Below are positions 36,975 to 50,055 of a stretch of DNA of 64,000 nucleotides, in pieces. Where the stretch lies: NCBI GenBank assembly GCA_021464245.1, contig JADCRB010000056.1, positions 689,424 through 753,423 on the forward strand. The letters run 5' to 3'. Source of the DNA: Carallia brachiata (taxonomy: Eukaryota > Streptophyta > Magnoliopsida > Malpighiales > Rhizophoraceae). Below the pieces are notes generated by a model that saw nothing but the letters and a program-made list of their open reading frames with translations, ran no database searches and had not been told where the DNA came from. The number at the start of each line of letters is the position of its first letter. Positions within the stretch are counted from its first letter, which is position 1. The translations under genes were made by a program, and so were the position numbers.

Positions 36975-38808
36975 CTTTTTGTTGTTGTTTTTTTTTAATG
37001 GGGTCTTTTCTTGATTACGAGTGTACTTCATTATTTCTTACCCAGGGAATAAATCGTATGCGTCATTTTTTTGTTTGGACAGAAATGGTATAAGTCATAT
37101 TTCGTTGGCTTATTCTCAATTCTAATAATTTTAAGAGATCAGTTTATTATTAGGTCAGTTGTTATTAGAATGTTTAAATCTGATTCAGTAACAAAAAAAT
37201 TTCTAAATAATGTCACTACTTTAAAAAAGAAATACAAAATTGAGTGTATGTAGCTTAAAATTGTTTTACATCTATTTATATCTATAAAAATCAAGCGGTA
37301 AGTGTAGTCATAAAATTAATGTAACTTTGAACAAGTACAATAAAGCCGAGATGCCATTACTAATTAATAAGACATTTAGTAAAAATATTAAGTAATTGAC
37401 TGTTTCATTCGGCTCTCAATCTGATTGGTATTATGCATTGTCGATCTATTTTCATGTAGTCAATCTCAATGAAGTTGACTGTTTCTCTCGCATTTGATAA
37501 ATAATAAGAAAATAATTGGGTTAGGGAGATTGGTACCCAATTCATGTACCGACCAACATAATAATAATGTTTTTTTTAGTGCATACTATTTGGTATACAC
37601 TTTAAATTCTATAAAAACTTATTATATATATATATATATATATTAGTTTTGTAAAAAAAAAAGAAAAATAATATAATAATGCTCCCTGTCTATATACTAA
37701 GCAATTAAAACTTAGAATATTTGCTTGCATGAGGGAACCATGGCCATCTGGCCCATATCATGTGGGGCAATAACTATAGTGGAAAGCATCCCAACAAGAG
37801 TACAGGAAGAAATATTGATTTTGTTAACTCCACCACCACCCCCACAATGCGTGTATATTGAGAAAGAAATCGATCTTGGTTTCAATAATTGTTCAATGGC
37901 TATTGGGGTTTTGCAACACATGGATACCACAACCTGCTCTGGGTGCGTACGTAGGGTTCACGTTTGTAGACGTGGGAAAATCTTGTGTGTTCTGAACTTA
38001 ATATTTGCATACCAGCTGTAATTGAATGGTATTGAAATCGTCGTCATCAGAATGTGAAGACATCAAACTCGAGTGTAAGTATAAAAATTTTGATATGTGA
38101 CACTACTACGAGTAATGTCAAACAGAAAAATTTCTCCCCCTTTCATTTATGCTGAAATGTTCTACACCTTCTCTCATGATTATTGTATAAACAGCAAAAC
38201 TCTTTGGCAATGCAATCGTAAAAACGCGGTAGGTATGTAGTGATTGTAAAACATGTATTGACTATATAAAAATAAGGAAGATAAATTATTAAATATTATT
38301 AAATTAATTGTATATTTTTTGTATAATTCATTAAACGTATTTAAATAGTCTTATGCATAAATAACAGATGGAGGAAACGTTAACTAGAAGTAAACGGTGA
38401 GGAGCAGTTTCGTGCAAATTGGTTTCATTGTGCGTGGTGGAGGCTACTTATTACGCGTTCCTTTGTATATGCTTTTTTGTTTATGCTTGTCACGACTGCT
38501 TAGAATTCAAGGTTTTATTTATTCATATAGTGTAAATTTATTTTATAGGATAAGATATGATAGTATAAATTAGAAATTAATTATTCCACTTTAATTTATA
38601 TTTAGTTACTCAATAAGATAAGTATGTAACAAATTAATATGAATTTACTATCTCATAAATATATGATGGTACTATTTCTTTTACTTTTATACACTAGTCT
38701 ATCGCAGTTTACGACTTAGTGTTAATAAATTATATATTTACTAAAATATTTTTTTAATTAAAATAATTTTAAATATTTTTAAAAAATTAATATAAAATTA
38801 AAAAATTA

Positions 38809-38975
38809 TTTCTCTCTTCTTTCCTCTCTCTCTCTGTCCTCTTCTCTCTCTTTCCTTTCTCTCTCCTCCCTCTTTCCTTTCTCGCTCCTCGTCTCTCTCT
38901 TTTCTTTCTCTCTCCTCCCTTCTCTCTCTCTCACTTGTTTCTCTCTCTCTCTCTCTCGTTCCTTCATTTTCTTTT
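38809..38975 (+). repeat. Pyrimidine-only tract (TCTC/TTCC), about 165 bp
   Basis: The plus strand is almost exclusively C and T over roughly 165 bases, with runs of TC dinucleotides interrupted by TTTCC, CTCC and single G or A bases. Such strand-asymmetric tracts can adopt triplex DNA and are often length-polymorphic. It lies in the middle of a gene-free region. Confidence 0.9.
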
Positions 38976-41900
38976 ATATAATAAATTTGAAAATTTATAT
39001 CTTAAAATTTATTCAACCTTTTTCCTCAAAAAAATTTTTAAAAAAATGTTAATCTCTTTTCTTTGATATCTTGAAATTTATTTGTACAAAAAGAATTAAT
39101 GCTTAATTTTGAAAAATATTTTTTACAAAATATTAAAAATTTATAAACAATATAATGTACAATAATATGTAAAATAAATATTAATTTAATTACTTAATTT
39201 TAACTATTTTTATTAAAAATATTAAAATTAATAGTAAAAGTAAGTCAATTATTTTTAAAGTCAAAAAAATCATTTTGATAGACTATACTGTTATATCACA
39301 TATCATTTAAATGTTTGATAAGATAACTATTTTATACTATTTGATACTCTCCAAATATATATAAGTTAGGAGTTTAGTTTATTCTATACTATATTAGATT
39401 ATACTATCCTATATCATATCATTCAGTCCGCATATCAAACACACGCATAATTTATTCAAGGTTCATTACATAAAGTTAGTAAATTTGACACGTTTATAAT
39501 ACGAATTCACATTACACTTAATATCGTTTGAATACACTTTTGTAATCCTAACAATAATTAGATAGATAATTGTTATTTTTATACAAAGAATAGTTCTATA
39601 CACAAAAAAATGAATAATCCTAAATTTTTTTTTATTTATGCATGTATGAAATACTGTGTAGGTGAGAATATTAACTCCTAATAATTATCCATCAAAAATT
39701 AAAAATTAAAAATATATTTATAATAATACAATGAATAAGCTCATATTTAATACCCGTCAATTTACAGTGTTATTGTAATTTTTGACCCAATTCATTATAC
39801 GTGGACTCCGAACATCCAATCAAAGTCAAACTTCTAGCCAGAAATTAACTTTTTGAAGGATAGCCAATATTGGCTATTTGGCTTGCTTTTTTTTTTTTTT
39901 TTTTTTTTTTAGTTATAGGATGAATATGATTAATTAATATATTTTTTACAACCTGAAAAAACAAAGTTTAATCGTACAACTTCTGCAATAATATTGTCTT
40001 TTTTCTCGTTCTTTTGTCGGCCTCTTTCATTTATTTATTTGAAAACAGCAAGTTGATTTCAATTTGAAAGGTTTGAATGGCTTGCATGTATGCTGTCCCA
40101 AACTGCTGGCCAAACATTAATAACAAAAGGAAAAAGAAAAAGAAGAGCGATGGAGAAGATTAAAGCAAAGTTTGGGTAGTCATCAAAAGTCCTTTTCTGC
40201 AAAAGAAAGAATACTCAATTGTCAATGATGGTGAGGGTTTGACAACGGAGAAGGGACATGCCATGCCTCAATGCCTGACAACGAAGGCGCCCACTTGAAT
40301 CATTATTTTCTCTCTTCTTAATTTTAACAAATTAACAACTGAGTATTCTTTCGTTAAAAAAATATCATTATCTATGGCTTTTCCATTTTTAATGTTAAAG
40401 TGGAAAGTCTTCATTGACTCACCCTTCCAAACGCAAGGAACGCAATGTTACATTCATAATATTTTACATTATATGAATAACATTTTATGTAATATACAAA
40501 AAAATGTACAGTAAATAGTACAAAATTGTAAAAATCTGTTATATGTTATGTAAAAAATTCTCGATATAGGATAAACACTTTGAAATGAATTTAATCTCAA
40601 TTGCATTAGATGTTAATAACTAATAATAACAATATAAACAGTTATGTCTGTGTGCTCTGGTCCACAAAAATAGATATATAAATATTAATACATTTTTTTT
40701 AAACATGAACAAATATTATAACTCCATGCTGCTTATACATTAGTTGTAAAAAAAAAATTGAATGGCGTATTTGTGATCATGTCTAAGTTCATGGGGCGAT
40801 AATCAATTATACGACCTCGGAGAAATCAATAAGATATTGTAATAAGAGAATGATAGTTAGTTGCAGCTAATGATCGCTACATGAAGAGGATGTTTAATGG
40901 CGATCTGGTGAATCTCTTCTCAATTGGTTTGCATTTGAGTCCCATGCTGCTATCATTCCCCTCAGAAATGAAGTGTTGAGAGACGCAACATATAAACTCC
41001 TAAAGAAAATTAATAGATTTTAGATATGTTAATACTAAAATTAGACGTGAATGAGATTTATTCGAACTTAATAATATGTAAATAGTGAGTTCTCTTTATA
41101 TATGAAATTAAATTAAAATGTTAACCTATGATGTTAACCTTTAAATATGATGATTTATGTACCAATAGCATATATTTTTTTTCTTGGAAAAAATAAAAGT
41201 TACAGCTAATGATAAATTGGTCGTTAATATACAAGGCAAAGCTTGTTCTTTATTAGAGTAAAAGTTTTGCCGAATAGTCAACATCAGCTAGGCAAACGAG
41301 AGGCTAACCAACTTGGAAACAGTCTCCGACTCGCTTTTTAGTTGCAGAAAAGTTGTGGATAAAGGAATTCAACTGAATGTGGATAATAATTAATAATTAT
41401 AATTAAATGTTGCAAGGTTGGGTTCACATCTAATCATATTTGCTTAGTCCTGTTCCTATGGGGAGTCTCTTGTATCTATCACACGCAGCACATTACGTAC
41501 CGAAAACAATTCCTTTTGGGGTATGCTTCTTCCAATCTCCTAAATATTATCATCTAATCCAACCATTATATTACGACGTACACTTCTAGATATAATTGTT
41601 TAGATTTATCCTATGAATAAAGCTTTTCCTAATATACAAAATCATTCCTTAGACATCTAGTTACATAAATTGTTAAATTATGAAAAATGTATCGAATAAA
41701 AAAAAAAAGATAAGCTGATAGATATTATTAGATGAGCTGTATGACTCTCGCGTGATTCTTCTTGCATTGCTATGTAGCGAAATTATTATTCTAACATAAG
41801 AACACTAAATGAAGAAAAAAAAAAAAAAGACAGAGCTAGCTAACAATTCATTCCAACAAATTAAAAAAGAGTAATAAAAAATTAATAAAAAAGGAAAAAT

Positions 41901-44832
41901 AATCAGCAACGTAACCAAATATGCCGTTACATAAATACCCCCAATCAAATTGATATTTCTATTGCTCTATCACCAAGTTTCAGAAAAAAAACAAAAGGAC
42001 AGAAGTTGGTGAAAATTTTTATGTCATCACCTTATTCCAAAATGAAAGTGGCTGAATAGAAGAATTTTATAATATTTAAGAAGCAAACACTAAAAAGTTC
42101 AATAAGTTTGCATATCTCCGCGAAGAATGCCTCTGGCGAAAAATTTTTCCAAATGATGCTTTTGCTTGTATGTTAGCCCATAATATAGACAACGGATGAG
42201 GGGACAAAATTAATTCAACATCTCTGTCATTACTTATTTGATTAAAAAAAAAAAGCTTATTATGAGTTTCTAACTTAATTGGAATGGTTAAAATAACAGG
42301 GGTAAGGTTTTATCTCCTGCTCTTTTAATTGCTTGTCTATTAATTTCAAAAGATTAAAAAAAAAAAAAATTGCTTGCTATGTAGGATTGTTTTGTTAGAA
42401 TATTGGTTTTTGGTATTTCAACTCTAATAGGAGAGGGTGAAAAATCAGATTGGCAGTAGTGATTAAGCCCTTAAGTCGGCCATATTGAATTACTTTCTTT
42501 GTAATTTATATGTTTAAGAATTTTAATATGAACTGTTCTATTCCCTCTTGTAAACAAAGTCACAAAATAAGCACGTACCGGAAAAATGAGAAAAAGAAAA
42601 AATAAATTAATTGAACTTTTTTAGTTAATTACTTTTGACTTAGATACAAACGAGGACAGCTCTGGTGTTGTTGAAGTAAAGCTAAAAAGTCTTTTACATA
42701 GAAAAGGAGCAATTTAACTCTTAATTTCACAATTTAACTCTTAATTTCACAAATTAGAGTAGCAACCATTAACAAAAATAGTATCGGCAACATTATAATG
42801 GTTAACACACACTCTAATTTTGTTGAAATTTAGACTTTTATCTTAAGAATTTTATGTTATAATCTTAAAAAAGAGCATAAGATTAATAAAAATAAAATGA
42901 GTCCCTCTTATTATATGACTTGCAATAGACTTTTTAATAAACAATAAAATAGTGACGATTTTACTAGATGGCATGACAAGTTCGCAAGTCGTGAACCATC
43001 AAAAGTCAGCTTTCAAAGCTTTGTGTGGAGCGGAGTTGAGGACGGACTCGAGCGAAATTCTATAAGATAATATCAAAGAATTTATATAATAAATTAAAAC
43101 TGAGATCAGATAATAATTGGACATAAATGTTATCGCAAAAACTAAACACTAAAAAAAAAAAGAAGGTTGACGAAAAAATAAGAGAAAACAAAACATATTA
43201 AACGTGGATGTTAGTAGAGTAGTGTAGCACCAAATCTACCCTACCTACTATTTCGATCAAAGTAAGCTATTCAAAACCCCATTTACGTGATAAAACACTA
43301 TTACTTAGTTTTACTTCAGTAGAATAAAAATATCAATATGATCTTATTTAATGATCTCTAATAATTTATTTATTTTTTTCTTATTTTTTTGAATTTATCT
43401 ATTTAACAGTTCATATATCTTTAAAACTCTCACGTGAATCTTTGAAAATTATTTTGTACGTGATATTACAATTTCACTAGTATTAGGCAAACTCTTAATC
43501 ATTTAGGTGTGAATTTGTGATTAGATAACAATTAAGGTGATAACTCTAATTTATATATATCATATCACATTTGCAACGTTGCAACCAAAAAAAAAAAAAA
43601 CCATTTGCAGCAGGGAAGGGCAAGTCGGCAACCTTATTTCTATTGCGTACGACAAATGAACACTTCCCCTATTTTACAGAGTTTGGATTCAACACCTATT
43701 TTATAGAGTTTGGATTCAACTTTTATTAACAAAGTAATATCAATCAATTAATTAATAAAAATAACAAGTTACACACAGTCAAATAAATAAACAGGTTCTT
43801 TCTATTTGCCTTATAACTTCTTTTCACTTTTTTACACAAAGAAATAAATAAACGAGATGAAAATTTAGTAATAATTAAAATAATTAAAAAGGGTGGTCTC
43901 TAATTTAAATATCTCATATTCTTTTAACTACTACACTATTAATTTTAAAGACAAAAAAAATTAAATGAACAAATTTATAAATATACAATTATAATTATTA
44001 ATTATAGTTGTATATTTTTTTTATAAATAATAATCTTCTTGAATGATATAAATTTAAGTACGTAGCCGCATGTGTCTTTGTGGTGGAGTCCACCTCAACC
44101 AAAAATGATGTCTAATTTAGCGGTAGAGAAAATCTAGGAAGGAAGAAGGAAGAAGTTAAAACTAAAGACTCTTCTAACAAAAAAAAAAAGGAAGAGGTTA
44201 GGGGAGAGGTCAATTCCAACAACATTTGGAAGCAGAGGAGCGCTTTGGCAAGCGGCGAACTGTTGGGGTTAACGTTAACGAAAAAACAAAAGCACAAAAA
44301 AAATAAAAAATTTAGATATATAAAAATAATATCTTATAAATCTATCAAATAGATTTACTTGAATAGTTTATTTAATATAAATTAGATAATTTTTACCAAA
44401 TTAAAAAATATAACATATTATAATATCTGATAAGTATCATTAAATTTTTTCTCACTACAAAAGACTTAAAATAAACTTAACCTCATCAATTTAATGACTT
44501 TTTAAGTTGTTTTTATTTTTTTATTTTTTTGGGGTCTAACACTTTTTAAGTTTTAATCAAACATAGAAACTCTCTATGTTTTCCACGAGGTAAAAAGAAA
44601 AATCCAACCAAACTCTCAGGCTCCGGTTCTTTTTGGCAGCTACTTTACTCTCTGTCTGAAGGGGTTTTGTGGCTGATTCTACGAGATGGGGTTGATGGGT
44701 AGTAACGCAATCTGAAGGACGGATGCTGAGACTGCTTATTTTAAACAGTATATATATATATACACGCATAAGTAATCTCGTTTTTGTGTTTTTGGGGTTG
44801 CTAAAAGTCTCTGCTTCTGGAGGAGCATAACA

Positions 44833-47800
44833 ATGGCTGAATATATCTATTTGGTTAGGAAGGTGCCCACTTCAGCTTTTTTCTTTCTTCCTTTCTTATT
44901 TCTGAAGAGTAAAGCATAGGACTTTAGTTGAATGTTGTTTGTTTAGAAGTTCTTTTGCAGTTCTTCTCTGGGTGTGAAACAAGTTTGGATGCGGTCTTGA
45001 AGGCAAAATGCTGTGATTGTTTACTAGTTTTACTGGAATTTTTCTGTTGTGAAAAGCTGCTATCTTGCTATTGGTGTAAATGAGATTGCTTTATCTCTTT
45101 GCATGTTCCGATCTGAGTTTAATTTGGGTTTTATCCCTGTTTGTATTTGTAATTTCAGAGCTTTATTTTAGCTTATTAGGCTTTGTCTCCCTCTGCATTT
45201 GTTCTTATTCCAAATCCTCCACCCCACCACCCCAAAGAATACCCCAAAACAAAAAGTTTGTTGGATGATTTGGGTTTTTTTTTTTTTGGGGGGGGGGGGG
45301 TTATTTCTGTTTCTTTCATAATTTGTGTAATTATTGGTCTCTATTTGAGTATTTTTGTTCTTCCTAATTCATACTTGGGTGCTTCACTGCTTTGCACACC
45401 AAGCTTAGGTCAGATTGTAATGATTGTTTTGGTTTTCAGTTATTTCTGTTTGTCCCGGCAGTAACAAAATTTGTTATGTGTTTGCAGGATGCAATAATTA
45501 TAAAGCCTCCAAAGAAAACATCAATTTTGTTAAGGATGATAGTTTTAATGTCTGCAATGATCTGCGGGGTTTATATCTGCTCTATTTGTTTAAAGCAGAT
45601 CAGCAGCCAACGCAAAATCCAAATTCCGCGCATCCAAGTCATTGGTACACTATCAGCTGATTATGAACACCCACACTTGCAAATTCCTGGCCTGCATCAG
45701 CCAAATCCGAAAACCTTTCATAGGTAGTTGATTATTCTGGCTCTTGGTTTGAATTTGGATTCTCCTTCAATATGCTAAAGGTTTGTTTTCGTGTGGTTTC
45801 AGGGCTGAATGTGCGCATAACCCTGTTCGATTCTTTGCAATATTGTCAATGCAGAGATCTGGGAGTGGTTGGTTTGAGACCTTGTTAAATAGCCATGTTA
45901 ATGTAAGCTCGAATGGTGAGATTTTCTCGGTTCTGGACAGGAGGAGAAACATTACATCTATTACTCAAGTTCTAGACAAAGTCTACAATTTAGACTGGTT
46001 CACTAGTGCTTCCAAGAATGAATGCACTGCAGCAGTTGGCTTCAAGTGGATGCTGAATCAGGTAATGGAGTGTTGCAATTTTACTGTGAATTTGCTATAG
46101 GTCATCTCAGTGTAGGAGGCTTCCATACTGTGGGGTTTAGGGAAGGGCCAATTGTATGCATCTTTACCTGGTTTTTAAGAGTTATTCCTGCAGCTCAAAT
46201 ATGTGGTTTCTAGGTCAGAATAGAGTAACCCCTTCAATAAACTAAGGTTCGTCCTTTTGTGAATTTCCTATAGGTGACTGCTAAATGATATTTTTGTGGT
46301 TGACGTTACTGGCTCTGAATTTAAACAGCCAAGTATGCAACTTAAGTCCATAGAGTCTTGGATTTTTTCTGACTTAGACCTGCTCACATGAATATTAATT
46401 GAGTCATGCAAGCTTCTTGTGGACCATAAACATTGTCTCAACAGTCATTTGAGAGCCAAAGCTTCGGTTTTACAAGCTCTTCAAGGAAATAATTAGCCAT
46501 GCTCAACACAAAAGCGTGTATTGCAGGATTGTTTCTACATTGTAAAGACTCCTTTTGATGACATTTAATGTGCAGTTGGAGTATTTGTTTTTGAATACAC
46601 GTCACATTTATGAACCTAGATGAGATGGTAGTCTTTGTTTGAATTTTTTTGTATTGTTTTGTAGAGTCCATCCTCAATGTCACTTAAAATGGGATAGAAA
46701 TGATTGGACCTTCCCAAGAAAAGGAAGACTACTAGAGATTGTGTGCTAAATAAACTAGATCAACCTTTTATGAAATGAAAATGGAACACGAGGTAGGAAG
46801 AACTTAGGTTAGTTGTAGGGTCAGAAAGGTCTTGCCTCGTCTCCAATGGAAAATCCCGCCTATTTCTTGCCTACTACTTTGTTTTAAGGAAATGGGTTGG
46901 GTTGCTAATGTAGCCTATCATGGTCTGTGCAGGGAGTAATGCAGCACCACAAAGGTATTGTAGAGTACTTCAATAGACGGGGTGTATCTGTAATATTCCT
47001 TTTCAGGAGAAATCTATTACGTCGTATGGTTTCACTTCTTGCCAACTCTTATGATCAGCATGCTAAGCTATTAAATGGAACACACAAGTCTCATGTTCAT
47101 TCCTCAGAAGAGGTCTTACTCTCTTGGCCATTTGATTCCTCACTCTATGTATTGCATAAGCATGTTTTTTTTCACTCAACTTGTAGCTTGATTTTTCTTG
47201 TAGGCTGAGACACTGTCGAGGTACAAACCTATGATTAATTCCACATTGTTGATAGCTGACCTGAAGATGGTGGAGACTATTGCTGCAAGAGCTTTAGAAT
47301 ACTTCAATGCCACTCGCCACATGACTTTGTACTATGAAGATATTGTAAAAGACAGCAGGGTAAGTTTTTATGACAATTTCAGTAATCCTAATTGATAAGC
47401 ACATACACCAACTTCACGCATAACCCAATCTATTTTCAATGCCAATTGTTTGTGGAGCAATACCTGGCATTATGCATATCTTCTCTAACAAGTTGCCTTT
47501 CCTTACCTTTATGATCATTTCTAAGAATATACTAATCCAAAGATGTAAAATTTTTTGGTATTTTGTCAGAACTGGCAAGAATTTTCTTAACATTGATATC
47601 TTGGTTTCTGTTTCCACGGTGATACACTGCTTTTACTCTTGAAACTTTGGCTGAGAAATATGTGTATCTCAGTTCCTGTGTGAATGATTTCTATGCAATT
47701 GTTGACGGTACTAACCGATTGTCGCATTGTTAACCTTGCTTTGCTGCAGAAACTCAAGGAAGTTCAAGAATTTTTGAGGCTTCCGGCGATGGAGCTGACA

Positions 47801-47917
47801 AGCCGTCAGGTCAAAATACACAAAGGTCCTTTATCGGAACTCATCAAGAACTGGGAAGATGTCGATAGTACGCTAAATGGGACGGAGTATGAAAGACTCC
47901 TCCAGGCCGACTACTAG
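44833..47917 (+). CDS. Membrane-anchored P-loop sulfotransferase-fold protein (nodulation-protein-related family)
   Basis: Six exons: 44833-44862, 45488-45723, 45803-46061, 46933-47112, 47204-47359 and 47750-47917. They total 1029 nt and 342 residues, all junctions GT-AG with matching phase. After a short cytosolic tail comes one transmembrane helix (about residues 23-44, LLRMIVLMSAMICGVYICSI), which predicts a type II Golgi or secretory-pathway protein. The 5'-phosphosulfate-binding-like P-loop is LSMQRSGSGWFETLL (about 103-117). The 3'-phosphate-binding-like region is VIFLFRRNLLRRMVSLLANS (about 195-214). Potential N-glycosylation sites NVSS and NITS lie in the luminal part. Plant members of this family resemble NodH-type sulfotransferases, but the acceptor is unknown, so activity is inferred. 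The last intron and last exon lie within a segmental duplication whose second copy is dead (58045-58561). Confidence 0.9.
45275..45300 (+). repeat. T13-G13 homopolymer junction in intron 1
   Basis: Thirteen T (45275-45287) are directly followed by thirteen G (45288-45300) in the first intron of the sulfotransferase-fold gene. The two blocks make a striking homopolymer pair; the exact lengths may include sequencing error. Confidence 0.9.
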
Positions 47918-49182
47918 ATTTTGACGACTCTGCTAACCTGTGGAATGATGTGAATATACAAACTTGAGCTAACTTTGCGGCTACAGAGCTGACGGAGTAG
48001 TGTGTGGCTATGGGAACCCAACAGAAATTTGGATAGTTTCTCCGGCCTCCAGTTAGGCGATGCTACCACGCAGATCAGTTTTCTCGTCTCTACGCATAGA
48101 GCCGGTACCTTAAACTCATCTGCCTCTTGATCATCGCGTCGTTGATCATAATCACATGATGTATGTGGCAGCTAATCTTTTGATGTTAGCAGTTGCTCTG
48201 TATATGGTGCCATTCTTCTGTATTATCATTTTTTCAATTGAAGGCGGTGTGAATGTAACAAGTGTTTCCTCTTGCTTGCTAGCCAACCGAAATATCACAG
48301 TGTGAGACATCTAACTGAGAAACCAAAAATATCAAAGAATGACGGCAATTTGTTCTTTTGGGTTGGTTATATGCTCATTATATATTATTGTTTATCATTG
48401 ATCTCCTGCACCTCTGCTATCACATTTCCAGCAAACAACTTTTTTTTTTTTTGGGAACAATTGAACAATAAAAAAGAATTATTGTAATAATATTAATAAT
48501 GTCTTTATAAGTTTAGATAGGGATCAATCATCTGTTGATGTCTTGATATAATTTTTTTTCTAGAGAATGTTCCCTAACTAAGATGTGATGACTCCTATAA
48601 GCTTTCTTTATACTTAATCACGACAATTATTAAATTTAAATTTAGAATTTTCTCACACTTGATCACAGTGATTGTTAAATTAGGAACCCAAAAAGTTATT
48701 ACTATACAAATTCTTACCTTTATTTGGAGGATTATGTGGTTTCAAAAATTTAAATTCGAGTCATGTGGTAGAAATACGCTGACTTTTTATTAAACTCCTA
48801 CGTTGAATGGTCCAACAAACAATTGACGCGAGTAACCAAAAGCTCCTTCATGAAAGCATTGTAAAACTAACCTGAATGGAATAAAAATCCACCATCAATC
48901 AACCAAGAGAGAGAAAAAAGAAAATCAACTCCAGAACCCAACAGCAAAAGACCAACAAGTGGATCCTAAAACCAGTTGGACCATCCCATTAACGAGGCAG
49001 CCAACGTAAGCGAAGTAGCCTACCCAATGAAGCCAACCCATAGAATGTTCAGCAGTATAAAAATAGGTTGGGCCGCTTGTTCATATTTTTTAGTTTGTTT
49101 TGGCCCATAAGTAGACAACCTCGTTAACGGTTTGGCAGGCCCAACTTGTTTCCTTCTTTCCATTTTAATAAGATGAGGCCCA

Positions 49183-49382
49183 GACGACAGGTGTAGCCCG
49201 TGTGATGGGAAAAGGGAAGTGTTCTCTCTCCAATCGGGTGGAGGTTCGAACTTCCGTTTGATTCTCATTCCCTTCTCCAGCCCTAAAACAGGCTCCTAAG
49301 TACTCGGCTAAGGACCCAAAAAGAAAAAAAAAAAAAAAAAAAAGAAGGAAAATGACCACAGAAAAAAAAAAAAAGGAAAAAG
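49183..49382 (+). mobile_element. tRNA-derived SINE, copy 1 of the duplication
   Basis: A 200-bp insert with an A-box-like GTGTAGCCCGTGTGATGGG and a canonical B-box-like GGTTCGAACTTCC, ending in long A-runs. It is flanked by a perfect 13-bp duplication AAGATGAGGCCCA (49170-49182 and 49383-49395). The homologous place in copy 2 holds the same 3' tail, so the SINE preceded the duplication. Confidence 0.8.
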
Positions 49383-49565
49383 AAGATGAGGCCCAATAAA
49401 AGTGATTGGGAAGAGGGGGATGCACTGTGTGCCATGCGAGGAGGGATAACTGTGCAGCGTGACATATGCTGGAAATAGTTTATTTTCCTAAAAAAAAAGT
49501 AATAAAAAATGAAATAGATTAGAAATTCTTGTTTTTTTTTTTTTTTCTGTTTTTCGATATGGAGA

Positions 49566-50055
49566 CCAAGGTTGTCAGAACCGGACCGGTCATCGAACCG
49601 GAAATATTAGTGGATCAAGGTTCGACCGATTGAACCGGTCGAACCGATATTTGAACCAGTATTTAATAATATATATGTGTATAAAAGTAATTATAAAAAT
49701 AATATTTATAAATAGTGATAAAATATTAATTTTTTTAATTTTAAGGATAAAATTGAAATTTTTAATAGATTTAAAACTAAATTGTACTTTTAAATTAAAG
49801 TTAATGCTTAAATTATAATTTAAATAACATTTAGAATCAAATTGTAATTTATGAATTTTTTAATTTTATTGGACCGGTTCAACCGGTCCGATTTTCACCG
49901 ATTTTTACCGGTTTTGACCGGTTCTTGACCGGTTTTTTCCAGTTTTGACCGGTCCGAATCACCCTTCAAAATTTACTAAAATCGGCCCGGACCACCGGCC
50001 GATCCCCGGTTCAACCGGTCTGACCGACCGGTCCGATCCAGTTCTGACAACAGTA
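49566..50055. mobile_element. hAT-like MITE present only in duplication copy 1
   Basis: The ends are inverted repeats around GTTGTCAGAACCGGACCGGT on the left and its imperfect reverse complement on the right. Dense CCGGT/ACCGG subterminal motifs and an A/T-rich core resemble the MITE at 8644-9283. A likely target duplication ATGGAGA (8 bp with one mismatch if extended) flanks it at 49559-49565 and 50056-50062. The paralogous site in copy 2 (about 60631-60641) is unoccupied, directly showing an insertion of about 490 bp. Confidence 0.85.

Larger units (their letters stand above)
35746..44832. other. Nine-kilobase gene-free AT-rich region
   Basis: Both strands were read and no exon chain or conserved protein was found. 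Contents: 3' flank of the CTLH gene to about 36050; a candidate minus-strand SINE near 36841-36974; a TA microsatellite at about 37625-37643; a pyrimidine tract at 38809-38975; a T-run of more than 20 at about 39888-39910; a short tRNA-like repeat remnant near 42262-42362. The last part, 44500-44832, should hold the promoter and 5' UTR of the sulfotransferase-fold gene. Confidence 0.55.

Noticed and set aside
37725..38021. 98-codon frame with a proline run
   Set aside because: No family similarity or exon neighbours; overlaps an equally open minus-strand frame.
42255..42362. Possible SINE with TCTAACTTAATTGG and AGGTTTTATCTCC
   Set aside because: tRNA-like strings are degenerate and no target duplication could be established; noted only as a remnant in the intergenic entry.
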